A DNA stretch of 52,139 nt from Hymenobacter profundi (GTDB lineage: Bacteria; Bacteroidota; Bacteroidia; Cytophagales; Hymenobacteraceae): assembly GCF_019334315.1 (NCBI RefSeq), contig NZ_JAHWGL010000024.1:1-52139 (forward strand). The letters run 5' to 3'. The notes under the pieces are model-generated. The model was given only the letters and a program-made list of their open reading frames with translations, had not been told where the DNA came from and did not search any database. Below are positions 34,226 through 43,512 of the stretch, piece after piece. How positions within the stretch are numbered: the first letter of the stretch is position 1; every line of letters begins with the position of its first letter. A program made the position numbers and the translations under genes.

Positions 34226-37200
34226 TTAGAAGCCGATAGAGAAACCCGCGTTGTAGAGGCGCTGGGGCGGATATACCAAGCCACCGTTATTCGAAATTTC
34301 TGGGTCTAGATCAAACTCCTTTAGGTTGTCAAATGAGTAGAGATTGGTACCGTTGATGTACACGCGCAACGATCCTACCCCAAATCGCTCTAGGAAAGGT
34401 TTGCCAACTGTATAGGCCAGTTCTAGATTGCGCACGCGCAGATACCGCACGTTGGTGAGCCAGTAGTCGCTGCGGCGGTTGTAGTTCGGGTGGCCGCCAT
34501 CATCGCGCCGGATAGCCGGAAACTTACCTGGAATCCAGGGGCTGTCGTTATTAAAGGGGTCTTCGCGGTGCCACCGATCCTCGAAGAGGTAGTTGGGCGA
34601 CGTGCCGTTGTTCTGAAAAGGAATGCGCTGCTCTACCTCGCGGCGGTAGGTTTGCATGCCAGCTCCTACCAAATCGAAGTTGAGCGAGAAGCCTTTGTAT
34701 CCTAGACTGGTGTTGAGCGCGTAAGTGAAATAGGGTGTTGCTCCTTCCGTATAGCCGATAGGCCGTTCGTCGAGATAATTAATGACCCCATCATTATTTA
34801 CGTCCTTGTAAATCAGATCACCTGGCAACTGGTTGCGGTTGCCTTGCCCATCATTGTTGACTGCGTATTCAGCAATTTGCTGCTCCGATTGGAATTGACC
34901 AATTACCTGGTAGCCCCAGTTAAGATATGCCCACCGGTCGTTAATCGAGCTACGATATTCCTCCCAGGAATTACCAAAACGAGGTTTATACTGCTTCAAA
35001 TCCCGGTTGCGGGCCATAGTAGCGTGCGCACTCACTGTATACGTAAAGTCATTTACAGCGCTGGAATACGTTATAATACCTTCCATTCCGCGCACGGCAT
35101 CGGAATTAAGGTTCTCTGGGGGCAACGGATAGCCTACCTCGTTGGGCAGCAGTACGTCGTAGCGGCCAGCAAGCAACCCTTTACGACGACGCTCGAAGAT
35201 ATCGAACTGTCCTGTTAGCTTACCTTCCAGAAAACCAGCATCTATACCAATATTTGCCGTTTGGTTTGTCACCCACGACAGCGTAGTAATGGGAGGATTA
35301 CGCGGGTCGATACCAATTACGTAGCTACCATTGAAGATGGAGCTACGATCAGGAAATTGATAGCCACCAACGTAGCTGAAGCGGTCTACAATAAAGTTGT
35401 TGTTGATAACATCGCTACCCGTACGGCCATAGCTACCGCGCAGCTTCAGTTCACTCAGCACATTTCCAACCCGTTCTTTGATGAAAGGCTCTTCGGTGAT
35501 GCGCCAACCCAGCGAAGCGCCAGGGAAGAAACCATAGCGGCTACCTTCCCGAAACAGAAAGGAACCATCATAGCGACCTAATACTTCGACCAGATACTTC
35601 TGTTTGTAATTGTAGTTGACGCGACCAATATAACCTGCACGTGCCTGCTCCCGGATAGCATCATCCAGGTTGCGGGCGTTGGCGAATAATAGCAGCGGAA
35701 TGGTGTTATTGGGAGGGACTGTGTTAAGACCAAACTCTCGGTCATCCGTGTCATAACGCTCATACGCCGCTACGGCCGCTACTCCATGGTCGCCAAACGT
35801 TTTATTATAATTTAATTGAAACTGCCCATATCGGTCAATAACGTTTCGGGTCCGTCTTTCACGATATGGGTTTTGGTTACCGAACGAAGGATTAGTTTCG
35901 TAGGTATCCGTGGCTGCATTGTACCGATAGGCATTGTAAGTGTATTCAAAACCGTTTGCAATGCGGTTGGCCAAGCTGTAAGACCCAATTACCTTCGCAG
36001 TTAAGCCAAAATCAAAGTCATACTGGGCTGTTACGTTAACCTTGCCAGCCCGCCAGTAGTCCTGAAAATACCCCGTAACGTCTTCCGTATACGTGGCTGG
36101 ATTCACGTTAACGTTGTGCGTTTGATTGATGTAATTGGGGTTATCGTTGGCATAAGGCCGCTCGGTAGGCCACATACTGAACACGCTCAGCAACGGATTA
36201 AAATAGTCATCTCCCCCAGGTACTCCTAGTGTATAGCGGTCTTCAATACGCCCGGAAATCTGCGTACCAATGGTTAGCCGCTTCGTGATGTTTGCGTCTA
36301 TATTGGCTTGTAGGTTGGTCCGCTTGAAGTGGAAATCTCGAATAAGAGCATCTTGACTTAAATGGGAGCCCGACACATAGAACCGAATATTGTCTGAGCC
36401 GCCTGATATACTACCATTGATATAAGTCTGCGGTACATTCGGTCGAAATATCATTTTATAGTAGTCGAAGCTTTCATAGCCAGGAGCACCCGTACGCCAT
36501 TTCTCCAACACTTCCGGGGTAATATTTTCGCCTTTTACCGGCTCGTTAATTGCACCCCTATTTTGGTTCTGGCCTGCTTCGGCCAATGCCCGTACGTGCT
36601 GGTAAGCAGTGGCCGGATGCGGAAAGCGGGTAAAGTTTTGTAAACCGTAGTAGCCAGATATATTGACGGTTGGTTTACCTTTTGTACCCCGCTTCGTCGT
36701 CACCAACACGACACCATTAGCAGCACGAAGCCCATAAATAGCAGCCGAAGCATCTTTCAAAATTGAGATGTTCTCAATATCATTCTGCCCTAAGTTGTTG
36801 AATTGACCTTCGTCAGCTACTACGCCGTCAATAACAAACAACGGACTACCCATATTACGGATCTGAATATTGGTGCCTCCGCCAGGGCGCGCGTCGGGCT
36901 GGCGGGCCGAAATACCGGGCACCCTACCTACGAGGGCACTAGAGGTGGTGGTAGCTGGCGTGCGAGTTAGCTGAGTAGAGTTAGTAGTACTAATGGCCCC
37001 CGTTACCGTAGCCCTGGACTGCGTACCATACCCTACTACCACTACTTCGCCCAGTGACTTCTGGTCATTTCCCAGTTGAATGGTGAGTCGTGCGCCGCCA
37101 GTCGCAGACACTTCCTGTGTCTGATAACCAATAAAGGATACTACTAAGGTAGAGCCCTCGGGTACCACCAAGCTAAAATTTCCGTCTGCATCTGTTTGAG

Positions 37201-37453
37201 CACCATTACTGGTTCCTTTTTGCACGACGTTGACACCTGGGATGGCATCCCCCTTCGCATCTACTACCCGACCTTGCACTGTGATATCAGCCAGCGTAAG
37301 GGCGAAGGGAGCAGTGTTTGTGGCTGCTGTAGGCGAAGCATGAACGGGTGAGCCGGCTGATAACCCAAGTGCCGTACATAGCACAATTGGAACAACAACT
37401 CGCCTATGTTGCCTGACGCTACATTGCCGCTTATTGCGTATTCGATTATTCAT
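34226..37453 (-). CDS. SusC/RagA-family TonB-dependent transporter
   Basis: The 1075-residue outer-membrane transporter begins with a signal peptide (VVPIVLCTALGLSAGSPVHA). A carboxypeptidase-regulatory-like domain (ITVQGRVVDAKGDAIPGVNV) is followed by the TonB plug: EVVVVGYGTQSRATVTGAIS, IQIRNMGSPLFVIDGV, and ILKDASAAIYGLRAANGVVL. The barrel ends YNAGFSIGF. It imports an oligosaccharide or similar with SusD. No sigma/anti-sigma pair is adjacent; instead three AAACGTTTG palindromes lie 100-390 bases upstream, suggesting repression by a LacI-type protein encoded elsewhere. Confidence 0.95.
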   Translation of the reverse strand: MNNRIRNKRQCSVRQHRRVVVPIVLCTALGLSAGSPVHASPTAATNTAPFALTLADITVQGRVVDAKGDAIPGVNVVQKGTSNGAQTDADGNFSLVVPEGSTLVVSFIGYQTQEVSATGGARLTIQLGNDQKSLGEVVVVGYGTQSRATVTGAISTTNSTQLTRTPATTTSSALVGRVPGISARQPDARPGGGTNIQIRNMGSPLFVIDGVVADEGQFNNLGQNDIENISILKDASAAIYGLRAANGVVLVTTKRGTKGKPTVNISGYYGLQNFTRFPHPATAYQHVRALAEAGQNQNRGAINEPVKGENITPEVLEKWRTGAPGYESFDYYKMIFRPNVPQTYINGSISGGSDNIRFYVSGSHLSQDALIRDFHFKRTNLQANIDANITKRLTIGTQISGRIEDRYTLGVPGGDDYFNPLLSVFSMWPTERPYANDNPNYINQTHNVNVNPATYTEDVTGYFQDYWRAGKVNVTAQYDFDFGLTAKVIGSYSLANRIANGFEYTYNAYRYNAATDTYETNPSFGNQNPYRERRTRNVIDRYGQFQLNYNKTFGDHGVAAVAAYERYDTDDREFGLNTVPPNNTIPLLLFANARNLDDAIREQARAGYIGRVNYNYKQKYLVEVLGRYDGSFLFREGSRYGFFPGASLGWRITEEPFIKERVGNVLSELKLRGSYGRTGSDVINNNFIVDRFSYVGGYQFPDRSSIFNGSYVIGIDPRNPPITTLSWVTNQTANIGIDAGFLEGKLTGQFDIFERRRKGLLAGRYDVLLPNEVGYPLPPENLNSDAVRGMEGIITYSSAVNDFTYTVSAHATMARNRDLKQYKPRFGNSWEEYRSSINDRWAYLNWGYQVIGQFQSEQQIAEYAVNNDGQGNRNQLPGDLIYKDVNNDGVINYLDERPIGYTEGATPYFTYALNTSLGYKGFSLNFDLVGAGMQTYRREVEQRIPFQNNGTSPNYLFEDRWHREDPFNNDSPWIPGKFPAIRRDDGGHPNYNRRSDYWLTNVRYLRVRNLELAYTVGKPFLERFGVGSLRVYINGTNLYSFDNLKEFDLDPEISNNGGLVYPPQRLYNAGFSIGF

Positions 37454-37559
37454 ACTGTATAAAGCGTTTTAGTGAAGGTGTATTTGTAAAAGAACTGTTG
37501 GAAAGAATGTGTAAGGCAAAGAATAATGTATAGCAGCTATGGGCTTCTACTTACTCTCT

Positions 37560-37571
37560 GCAAACGTTTGC
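37560..37571. promoter_or_regulatory. LacI-type operator-like palindrome, site 1
   Basis: GCAAACGTTTGC is a perfect 12-bp palindrome with central CG, about 107 bases before the susC-like start. LacI/GalR-family operators have this form. Confidence 0.6.
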
Positions 37572-37803
37572 AATTATTTGCACAAAAAAAGGCTATTGTT
37601 TGCATCAGCGGAGTATATGACAGTGAAAAGAGGGACATAACTTTAGCTTTACTCCAGGATGCGCGCCTCTATATTTAGTGTAATCTGGGCTAATTATATT
37701 GAATATCAGCACGAAAAAATAGCAATTGTGTCAAAAAAATCATCAGTCTTTCATTTATCTGTCCTAAGAACTATAAGAAAACGGCTTTTTACAATATTAG
37801 AGA

Positions 37804-37814
37804 CAAACGTTTGC
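37804..37814. promoter_or_regulatory. LacI-type operator-like palindrome, site 2
   Basis: CAAACGTTTGC repeats site 1 except for its first base. Together with site 3 it forms a pair separated by 16 bases. Confidence 0.55.
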
Positions 37815-37830
37815 ACACTGTTATAGAAAG

Positions 37831-37841
37831 AAAACGTTTGC
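37831..37841. promoter_or_regulatory. LacI-type operator-like site 3
   Basis: AAAACGTTTGC has an intact right half-site and core. Its centre is 27 bases from that of site 2, between two and three helical turns. Confidence 0.5.
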
Positions 37842-37921
37842 GATAGACTACTTGAGTTAGCATTAGTTTAGATAGTTGGACTAGTTCATTAGCGCAACGG
37901 CATGCGGCTATTCTGTTGCGC

Positions 37922-37929
37922 TATTTTTG
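37922..37929 (+). promoter_or_regulatory. -7 box TATTTTTG of the Nif3-like gene
   Basis: TATTTTTG fits TAnnTTTG and lies 21 bases before the ATG at 37951. The -33 box is not clear. Confidence 0.45.
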
Positions 37930-37950
37930 CACATTACTTTTCCTACTCCA

Positions 37951-39051
37951 ATGCCTACCCTCGCCGACCTCATGCGCGTGCTGGAACAAGCCGCGCCCCT
38001 TGCCTATCAGGAATCTTACGACAACGCCGGGCTGCAATGCGGTAATCCGCAGTTGGAAGTTAAAGGCGTGTTGATTGCCCTCGACTGCACTCTGGCGGTA
38101 GTAGATGAAGCACTAGCGCGGGGCTGCAATGTGGTTGTAGCGCACCACCCGCTCATCTTTAAGCCACTGAAACGACTGACCGGCGCCAACGAAGTGGAGC
38201 AAACACTGTTGAAGGCTATTAAGCACGATGTAGCCCTCTACGCTGCCCACACCAACCTCGACAACGTGCGCCACGGCGTCAACCGCAAGCTGGCCGACAA
38301 GCTCGGCCTGCAAAACCTGCGCATTCTTGATCCTAAATTCGGCACACTGGGCAAGCTTGTCACCTACGTACCGCCTACTCACACCGACGCCGTTTTGCAG
38401 GCCCTATATGATGCTGGTGCCGGCCAGGTAGGCAACTACTCCCAGTGTAGCTTCCGCACGGATGGCACGGGCACCTACACGCCTGGTGCCGACACGAACC
38501 CATTTCAGGGTACGCCCGGCCAACCTGAAACGGCCCAGGAGCAACGTGTGGAAGTGCTCCTACCATTGCACTTGCAAGGCGCCGCCCTGCGGGCGCTACG
38601 GCAGGCACATCCTTATGAGGAAGTAGCCTACGAGCTGATAAAGCTGGAAAATGTGCACCAGGATGTAGGCAGCGGTATGGTAGGCGAACTGCCTGAGCCG
38701 CTGCCACCGCAGGAGTTCCGAGCACGGCTGCGGGCAGCACTGGGCGTGCCAGTGGTGAAATACACCGAGTTTGCGCAGCCTATTAAAACAGTAGCCTTGT
38801 GTGGCGGCGCGGGCAGCTTCCTTACCGGCAAAGCTAGGGCAGCCGGCGCACAGGCCTACGTAACCGGCGATTTGAAATATCACGAGTATTTTGCCGCCGA
38901 AGGCCAGTTGATGCTGTGCGATGTGGGCCACTACGAAAGTGAGCAGTTTACCAGCGAGATTTTCCGGGACTTGCTTACAAGCGCATTTACCCGTAAATTT
39001 GCGGTCTTAATTGCTGAGACCCTGACCAACCCCGTTCGATATGATTTCTAA
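37951..39051 (+). CDS. Nif3-like dinuclear metal-centre protein
   Basis: The protein has 366 residues from MPTLADLMRVLEQAAP; a TTG at 37927 is in frame but overlaps the -7 box, so ATG 37951 is used. Metal ligands appear in VVVAHHPLIFKPLKRL, AAHTNLDNVRHGVN, GDLKYHEYF and DVGHYESEQF. Residues about 190-240 hold the inserted CutA1-like domain (ALRQAHPYEEVAYEL) of the longer family members. The family is conserved but its biochemical role is disputed; some are named GTP cyclohydrolase I type 2. It overlaps the next gene by 11 bases. Confidence 0.9.
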   Translation: MPTLADLMRVLEQAAPLAYQESYDNAGLQCGNPQLEVKGVLIALDCTLAVVDEALARGCNVVVAHHPLIFKPLKRLTGANEVEQTLLKAIKHDVALYAAHTNLDNVRHGVNRKLADKLGLQNLRILDPKFGTLGKLVTYVPPTHTDAVLQALYDAGAGQVGNYSQCSFRTDGTGTYTPGADTNPFQGTPGQPETAQEQRVEVLLPLHLQGAALRALRQAHPYEEVAYELIKLENVHQDVGSGMVGELPEPLPPQEFRARLRAALGVPVVKYTEFAQPIKTVALCGGAGSFLTGKARAAGAQAYVTGDLKYHEYFAAEGQLMLCDVGHYESEQFTSEIFRDLLTSAFTRKFAVLIAETLTNPVRYDF

Positions 39052-39790
39052 TACCTCCGCGGATACCCCCGTTGCTAGTAAGCTGGAAGCGTTGCTGAAT
39101 TTGCAGCGTATTGACTCGCAACTCGATGAAATTCGGCGTGTGCGGGGCGATTTGCCCGAAGAAGTGCGGGATTTGGAGGACGAAATTGCTGGCTACGAAG
39201 TACGCGTAAGCAAGTTTGACGAAGAAATCTCGGGCCTGAACGACCAGATCAAACAGCGCAAGCAAAACGCCAAGGACGCCGATGGCCTTATTCGCAAGTA
39301 TGAGGACCAGCAGCAAAACGTGCGCAACAACCGTGAGTACGAGGCTATTGCCAAAGAAATTGAGCTGCAAAAGCTGGAAATTCAGATTTCGGAAAAGAAA
39401 ATTAAGGAAGCTCAGTATCAGATTGAGCAGAAAAACACCGAAATCAGCGGCACCAAGCAGCGCCTCGATGAGCGACGCAAGGATCTCGACAACAAGCAAG
39501 CTGAGTTGCAAACCATTGTAGGGGAAAGCGAAGCCGACGAGAAGAAGCTGATGGACGAGCGCGGTGAGGCTACCCAGCCCATCGAAGAGCGCCTGCTGAC
39601 AGCCTACACCCGTATTCGCGGCAACGTGCGCAACGGCTTGGCCGTGGTGCCCGTGAAGCGCGATGCCTGTGGTGGCTGCTTCAACACGGTGCCCCCGCAG
39701 CGCCAAGCCGATATCATGTCGCATAAAAAAATCATTGTGTGCGAGCACTGCGGCCGGATTCTGGCTGATGTAGCGGCCCGCGCTGAATAA
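39041..39790 (+). CDS. Coiled-coil zinc-ribbon protein (CdsZ/HP0958-like)
   Basis: The 249-residue protein has a long antiparallel coiled coil (about 15-190, for example KLEIQISEKKIKEAQYQIE) and a C-terminal four-Cys zinc ribbon (CGGCFN and CEHCGRIL). The family binds nucleic acids or partner proteins. It overlaps the Nif3-like gene by 11 bases, and this pair is commonly conserved in Bacteroidota. A terminator follows. Confidence 0.88.
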   Translation: MISNTSADTPVASKLEALLNLQRIDSQLDEIRRVRGDLPEEVRDLEDEIAGYEVRVSKFDEEISGLNDQIKQRKQNAKDADGLIRKYEDQQQNVRNNREYEAIAKEIELQKLEIQISEKKIKEAQYQIEQKNTEISGTKQRLDERRKDLDNKQAELQTIVGESEADEKKLMDERGEATQPIEERLLTAYTRIRGNVRNGLAVVPVKRDACGGCFNTVPPQRQADIMSHKKIIVCEHCGRILADVAARAE

Positions 39791-39810
39791 GTTTTCAGCT
39801 GTATTTTGAA

Positions 39811-39840
39811 AAGGAACGGCCCCTGGGTCGTTCCTTTTTT
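39811..39840 (+). terminator. Rho-independent terminator
   Basis: AAGGAACG and CGTTCCTT form the stem and are followed by T's. It lies 20 bases past the zinc-ribbon gene and just before the next start. Confidence 0.85.
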
Positions 39841-39845
39841 GCTAT

Positions 39846-41351
39846 ATGAGGTGTTGGTTTTTCGTCCTGCTTACTCAACGCATAGTCACGCATGTGCTGC
39901 TCGCGGCACTACTTCTTGCCGCGCACGTCGGCGTGGGTGCCTCTTCGCGGGAAGCGCCGCGTACCCTCACACCCACTGCTGCCCGCGCCTACGCTGAACT
40001 GCTGAAGCTGCGCCCCGCTACGGCCCGCGTCCTGCTACGCAACGAATCCGCCACGGCTGCCGGGACCCTACTGGTGCAGGACTGCATCGACTTTGCGGAA
40101 CTATTGGTATCGCAGGATGCCGGGCGTTACGCGGCCACCGTGGCCGCGCAGGATCAGCGACTGGCTTTGTTGGAAAAGCAGGCCGGTGCCCTGCCCGACT
40201 ACGCCCGTGCCGAAATTCGGCTGCACCAGGCGGCGGCGCAGGTCACGTTTGGGCACGAGATTCGGGGGGCGTGGAGTCTGCGGCAGGCTTATCAGCAGAT
40301 GCAGGCCGTGGCCCAACGCTACCCCGCCTATCTGCCGGCCCGCAAAACGCTGGGGATGCTTCAGTTCTTTATTGGCTCACTACCCGAAAACTACCGCTGG
40401 TTTCTGAAGCTACTGGGCCTACCGGGTAGCGTGGAAACGGGCTTGCGTAACCTGACGGCCGCCGCCCGCTCGTCCCATGATTTTCAGTTTGAGTCGCGCC
40501 TGATTCTAGCGCTGCTCCGCGAAACGTATCTGAAAGACGGCGAAGCGACGGCCCAGCAGTTTGAGCAACTAGCCGCACAACAACCTGACAACTTACTGCT
40601 CAGCTATTTAACGATTAGTCAGCGCAAAAAACTGCACCACACGGCGGCGGCGCTGGTCGCCTACCGGAGCCGCCCTACCGGCGCGGCTTACCTCCCCCTG
40701 CCCTATCTGCACCACATGGCCGCCGACCTGCTGTTGTATCAGGGCCAATACGCGGCGTCAGAAACTGAAAATCAACAATTTCTGCGTGAATATCGTGGCC
40801 AGCACTACCGCAAGGATGCGTACTTTAAGCTTTATCTGGCCGCTTGGCTGGGCGGCAACCAAACGGCCGCCACGCAGTACCGTCGGCAGATTGACGCGCA
40901 GGGCCGCGACGTGCTGGAGGAAGACCACTATGCGCAGCGTTTCTACGACGACGCCCTACCCCTCCACCGCATCCTCACCCGCGCCCGCCTGCAAACCGAC
41001 GGCGGCTACTACCCCGAGGCACTCGCCACGCTACGCACCTTTGTTCTCACGCCCACTACTCCTCTGCGCGACCGACTAGAATGGCCTTATCGTCAAGCCC
41101 GCGCTTGGCATTTACACGGTCAGCCTGACTCGGCCCGCCGTTATTATGCGCGCACGATTACCTTGGCAGGCACGGCCCCTTACTACTTCGCACCGCAATC
41201 GGCCCTTCAGCTAGGCTATCTGTATCAGACTGATGGGAAAGAAGATACGGCGCGTTCGTATTTTCAAAAGGCGCTCAGCTACCCTAAGCACGAGTATAAA
41301 AATAGCACCGATACCAAAGCAAAAGTGGCCCTGGCGGCGTTGGCTCAGTAA
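39846..41351 (+). CDS. Exported TPR-repeat protein
   Basis: The 501-residue protein has a signal-like hydrophobic start (THVLLAALLLAAHVGVGAS). The rest is helical with TPR-like pairs: AEIRLHQAAAQVTFGHEIRG, YLPLPYLHHMAADLLLYQGQ, KDAYFKLYLAAWLGG, and near the end ALQLGYLYQTDGKEDTARSY with FQKAL. The region around NYRWFLKLLGLPGSVETGLR resembles a family of Bacteroidota outer-membrane TPR proteins. No catalytic motif is seen. It probably serves as a scaffold in the periplasm. Confidence 0.75.
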   Translation: MRCWFFVLLTQRIVTHVLLAALLLAAHVGVGASSREAPRTLTPTAARAYAELLKLRPATARVLLRNESATAAGTLLVQDCIDFAELLVSQDAGRYAATVAAQDQRLALLEKQAGALPDYARAEIRLHQAAAQVTFGHEIRGAWSLRQAYQQMQAVAQRYPAYLPARKTLGMLQFFIGSLPENYRWFLKLLGLPGSVETGLRNLTAAARSSHDFQFESRLILALLRETYLKDGEATAQQFEQLAAQQPDNLLLSYLTISQRKKLHHTAAALVAYRSRPTGAAYLPLPYLHHMAADLLLYQGQYAASETENQQFLREYRGQHYRKDAYFKLYLAAWLGGNQTAATQYRRQIDAQGRDVLEEDHYAQRFYDDALPLHRILTRARLQTDGGYYPEALATLRTFVLTPTTPLRDRLEWPYRQARAWHLHGQPDSARRYYARTITLAGTAPYYFAPQSALQLGYLYQTDGKEDTARSYFQKALSYPKHEYKNSTDTKAKVALAALAQ

Positions 41352-41395
41352 AGCATTCACACTATTCTACCCCGTTTTGCCTGCATCTTTGCTTT

Positions 41396-42673
41396 GTGCT
41401 GACTATCTCTTACTCTGAGCTACCACCCGATTTTCGGGCGCAAGCCTTGCAATGGGCGACGCAGTATCGCTATTGCGCTTATTACGAGCCCAACCACCAC
41501 TTGTCCTACCCCAATGGGCCGTTTGAACGGCTGCTGGGCGTGGCTGATTCAGCTACGGGTTCTCCTACCTGTCTAGATGAATTGCGCCTTTGGATGCAGC
41601 AAAAGGCCCCTGCCGGGCCGCGCTTCGGCATTCTGACCTATGAGCTAAAAAATGAGATAGAGGCTCTGCACAGCCACAATTTTACTGGCCTGGAGTGGCC
41701 CACGCTGCATTTCTTCACGCCCCAAACCTGGCTGCATTGGCGCAAAGATGCGCTGGAGATTCATGGTGATACCGACGAGGTACTGGCGGCTATTCTGGAC
41801 ACCGTTCCGCCTACCCCGGCTGCGCCCCGCGTGGCCACCATGCGCCCGCGCCTACCCAAAGCCGACTATACAGCAGCCGTAGAGGCCGTGCGCGAAGACA
41901 TTTTGAATGGGGAAGTGTACGAGCTGAACCTGTGCATGGAGTTTTTCGCGGAGGACGTTGTGCTCGACCCCGTGGCTACGTATCTGCGCCTGAACGAAGC
42001 CTCGCCAATGCCATTTGCGGGCTTCTATAAGTTAGCCGACCACTACCTGCTCTGCGCCTCGCCCGAGCGATTTTTGTCTCAGCATGAGTCGGTCATCCTT
42101 TCTCAACCCATTAAAGGTACCATTCGGCGCGGTACTACCCCAGCCGAGGACGAGCAGCAACGCTACCAGCTATTGCACAACGAAAAAGAGCGCGCCGAGA
42201 ACCTCATGATTGTGGACTTGGTGCGCAACGATCTGGCCCGCGTAGCACAAACCGGCTCGGTGCGGGTGCCGGAACTGTTCGGCCTCTACCCCTTCCGCCA
42301 TGTGTGGCAGATGATTTCGACCATAGAAGCCGAGTTGCGCCCCGACGCAGACTTGGTAGACATCTTGCGCGCTACCTTCCCTATGGGCTCTATGACCGGC
42401 GCCCCCAAGATACGGGCCATGCAGCTCATCGAGCAGTACGAGCGCACCCGCCGCGGCCTCTACAGCGGCTGCCTCGGCTACGCTTGGCCCAATGGCTCGT
42501 TCGAGTTCAACGTGGTCATCCGCTCCATGCAATACCGCGCCGACACGGGCTACCTCTCGTTTCAAGTTGGCTCGGCTATTACGTATGACTCGGTGCCCGA
42601 GCAGGAATACGCCGAGTGTCTGCTGAAAGCCAAGGCCATGCTGGAAGTACTAGGCGCGGAAGTGAGTGAGTGA
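41396..42673 (+). CDS. pabB: Aminodeoxychorismate synthase component I (PabB)
   Basis: The 425-residue chorismate-using enzyme makes 4-amino-4-deoxychorismate for folate. The catalytic domain contains DILNGEVYELNLC, PIKGTIRRG, ENLMIVDLVRNDL, FPMGSMTGAPKIRAM and RGLYSGCLGY. Lys in PIKGT points to PabB, because anthranilate synthase has Ala there. The start is GTG, preceded by CATCTTTG at 41384-41391, a near match to the -7 box. Its glutaminase partner PabA and lyase are not in the window. The last codons and stop fall inside a GTGA repeat. Confidence 0.9.
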   Translation: MLTISYSELPPDFRAQALQWATQYRYCAYYEPNHHLSYPNGPFERLLGVADSATGSPTCLDELRLWMQQKAPAGPRFGILTYELKNEIEALHSHNFTGLEWPTLHFFTPQTWLHWRKDALEIHGDTDEVLAAILDTVPPTPAAPRVATMRPRLPKADYTAAVEAVREDILNGEVYELNLCMEFFAEDVVLDPVATYLRLNEASPMPFAGFYKLADHYLLCASPERFLSQHESVILSQPIKGTIRRGTTPAEDEQQRYQLLHNEKERAENLMIVDLVRNDLARVAQTGSVRVPELFGLYPFRHVWQMISTIEAELRPDADLVDILRATFPMGSMTGAPKIRAMQLIEQYERTRRGLYSGCLGYAWPNGSFEFNVVIRSMQYRADTGYLSFQVGSAITYDSVPEQEYAECLLKAKAMLEVLGAEVSE

Positions 42674-42695
42674 GTGAGTGAGTGAGTGAGTGAGT
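42661..42695 (+). repeat. Tetranucleotide repeat at the pabB stop
   Basis: AGTG is repeated eight times plus three bases. The pabB stop TGA is inside it. All frames of this repeat contain TGA every 12 bases, so slippage changes only the last few residues. Confidence 0.9.
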
Positions 42696-42706
42696 AAAAA
42701 AACGTG

Positions 42707-42808
42707 TGTCATCCTGAGCGTAGCGAAGGACCTTATCACGTTAGCACGATACTCGTAACAACGACTTGTTCAGGCGTGATAAGGTCCTTCGCTCTGCTCA
42801 GGATGACA
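42707..42808. repeat. Long hairpin, GTCATCCTGAGC family
   Basis: The 34-base arms 42707-42740 and 42775-42808 pair with two mismatches over a 34-base loop. The arm begins TGTCATCCTGAGCGTAGCGA. It lies between convergent pabB and the CAT-like gene. Confidence 0.8.
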
Positions 42809-42820
42809 GACTTCCTATCC

Positions 42821-43459
42821 TCAAGCCTCTTCCCCATTCAGCCCCTGCTGAAACTTCTCTAAAAACTGACCCACGTGGTAGCCATCAGCAAGACCGTGGT
42901 GGACGTTGACGGCCACGGGCAGCCAGATGCGGCCGTTTTCCTCGTACGTTTGGCCGTATGAAATCTTGGGGCAGCTGTCGGGGTGGCGGAAGTTGCGGGC
43001 GTGGGTAAGGCTGCTGAAACGCACCCACGGAATGGCCGAGCAGTGCAGTACGTCGGGGCGGCCGGTGGTGTCGTTGAGCCGAAGGCCGGTACTGGCCTGC
43101 ACGGCCGCTATTTCGGCGGTAGCGGCGGTTACAAAATCGGGTAGCGCGTCGTGCGCTTCCATAAAGGAGAAGCCAAATGTATGGTCGGCCCGGCCGATGG
43201 TGGCGGAGGCGTGCACCCGGTCGTATTGGTACACTTGCCCGTCTTCAATACGCGTTCTGAACTCCGGTACCTGATTGGCAGCCTGTAAGGAGTGGTAGAG
43301 GTAATACAGGAAAAACGACACGCCCAGCCGTTTCGCTTCAGCCCGCGCCTGGGTACAGTCAACCGGTGCTACCAAGCCAAAAAAGGGCTCATCGAAAGTG
43401 GAAAAGAAGGCAAAATGCTCCCGGCGGTTCCAGGAAGCCAGATCAACGAGATGTTTCAT
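42821..43459 (-). CDS. Chloramphenicol acetyltransferase-like protein
   Basis: The protein has 212 residues from MKHLVDLASWNRREHFAFFS; a start three codons upstream is less typical. It has the classical type A CAT fold: PFFGLVAPVDCT, LGVSFFLYYLYHSLQAAN, and near the C-terminus VNVHHGLADGYHVGQF with the catalytic His and the conserved Asp. Such chromosomal CAT-like proteins are frequent in Bacteroidota; drug resistance should not be assumed, and the acyl acceptor is unknown. It is divergent from the HAD gene at 43513. Confidence 0.85.
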   Translation of the reverse strand: MKHLVDLASWNRREHFAFFSTFDEPFFGLVAPVDCTQARAEAKRLGVSFFLYYLYHSLQAANQVPEFRTRIEDGQVYQYDRVHASATIGRADHTFGFSFMEAHDALPDFVTAATAEIAAVQASTGLRLNDTTGRPDVLHCSAIPWVRFSSLTHARNFRHPDSCPKISYGQTYEENGRIWLPVAVNVHHGLADGYHVGQFLEKFQQGLNGEEA

Positions 43460-43512
43460 GGGCGGCAAGTTCGGTAACTTCGCGGCTTTTCTAGCCTCTC
43501 TACTGCTCCCTT

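Larger units (their letters stand above)
37454..37950. other. 497-bp AT-rich divergent regulatory region
   Basis: The region separates the susC-like gene (minus) from the Nif3-like gene (plus) and holds three operator-like palindromes and a plus-strand -7 box, listed separately. No open frame with coding character is seen. Confidence 0.6.

Noticed and set aside
42661..42695. Phase variation of pabB by the AGTG repeat
   Set aside because: A TGA occurs every 12 bases in all frames of the repeat, so slippage would alter only the last residues.
42821..43459. Acquired chloramphenicol resistance gene
   Set aside because: It has normal composition, no mobile flanks, and chromosomal CAT-like proteins are frequent in this phylum.
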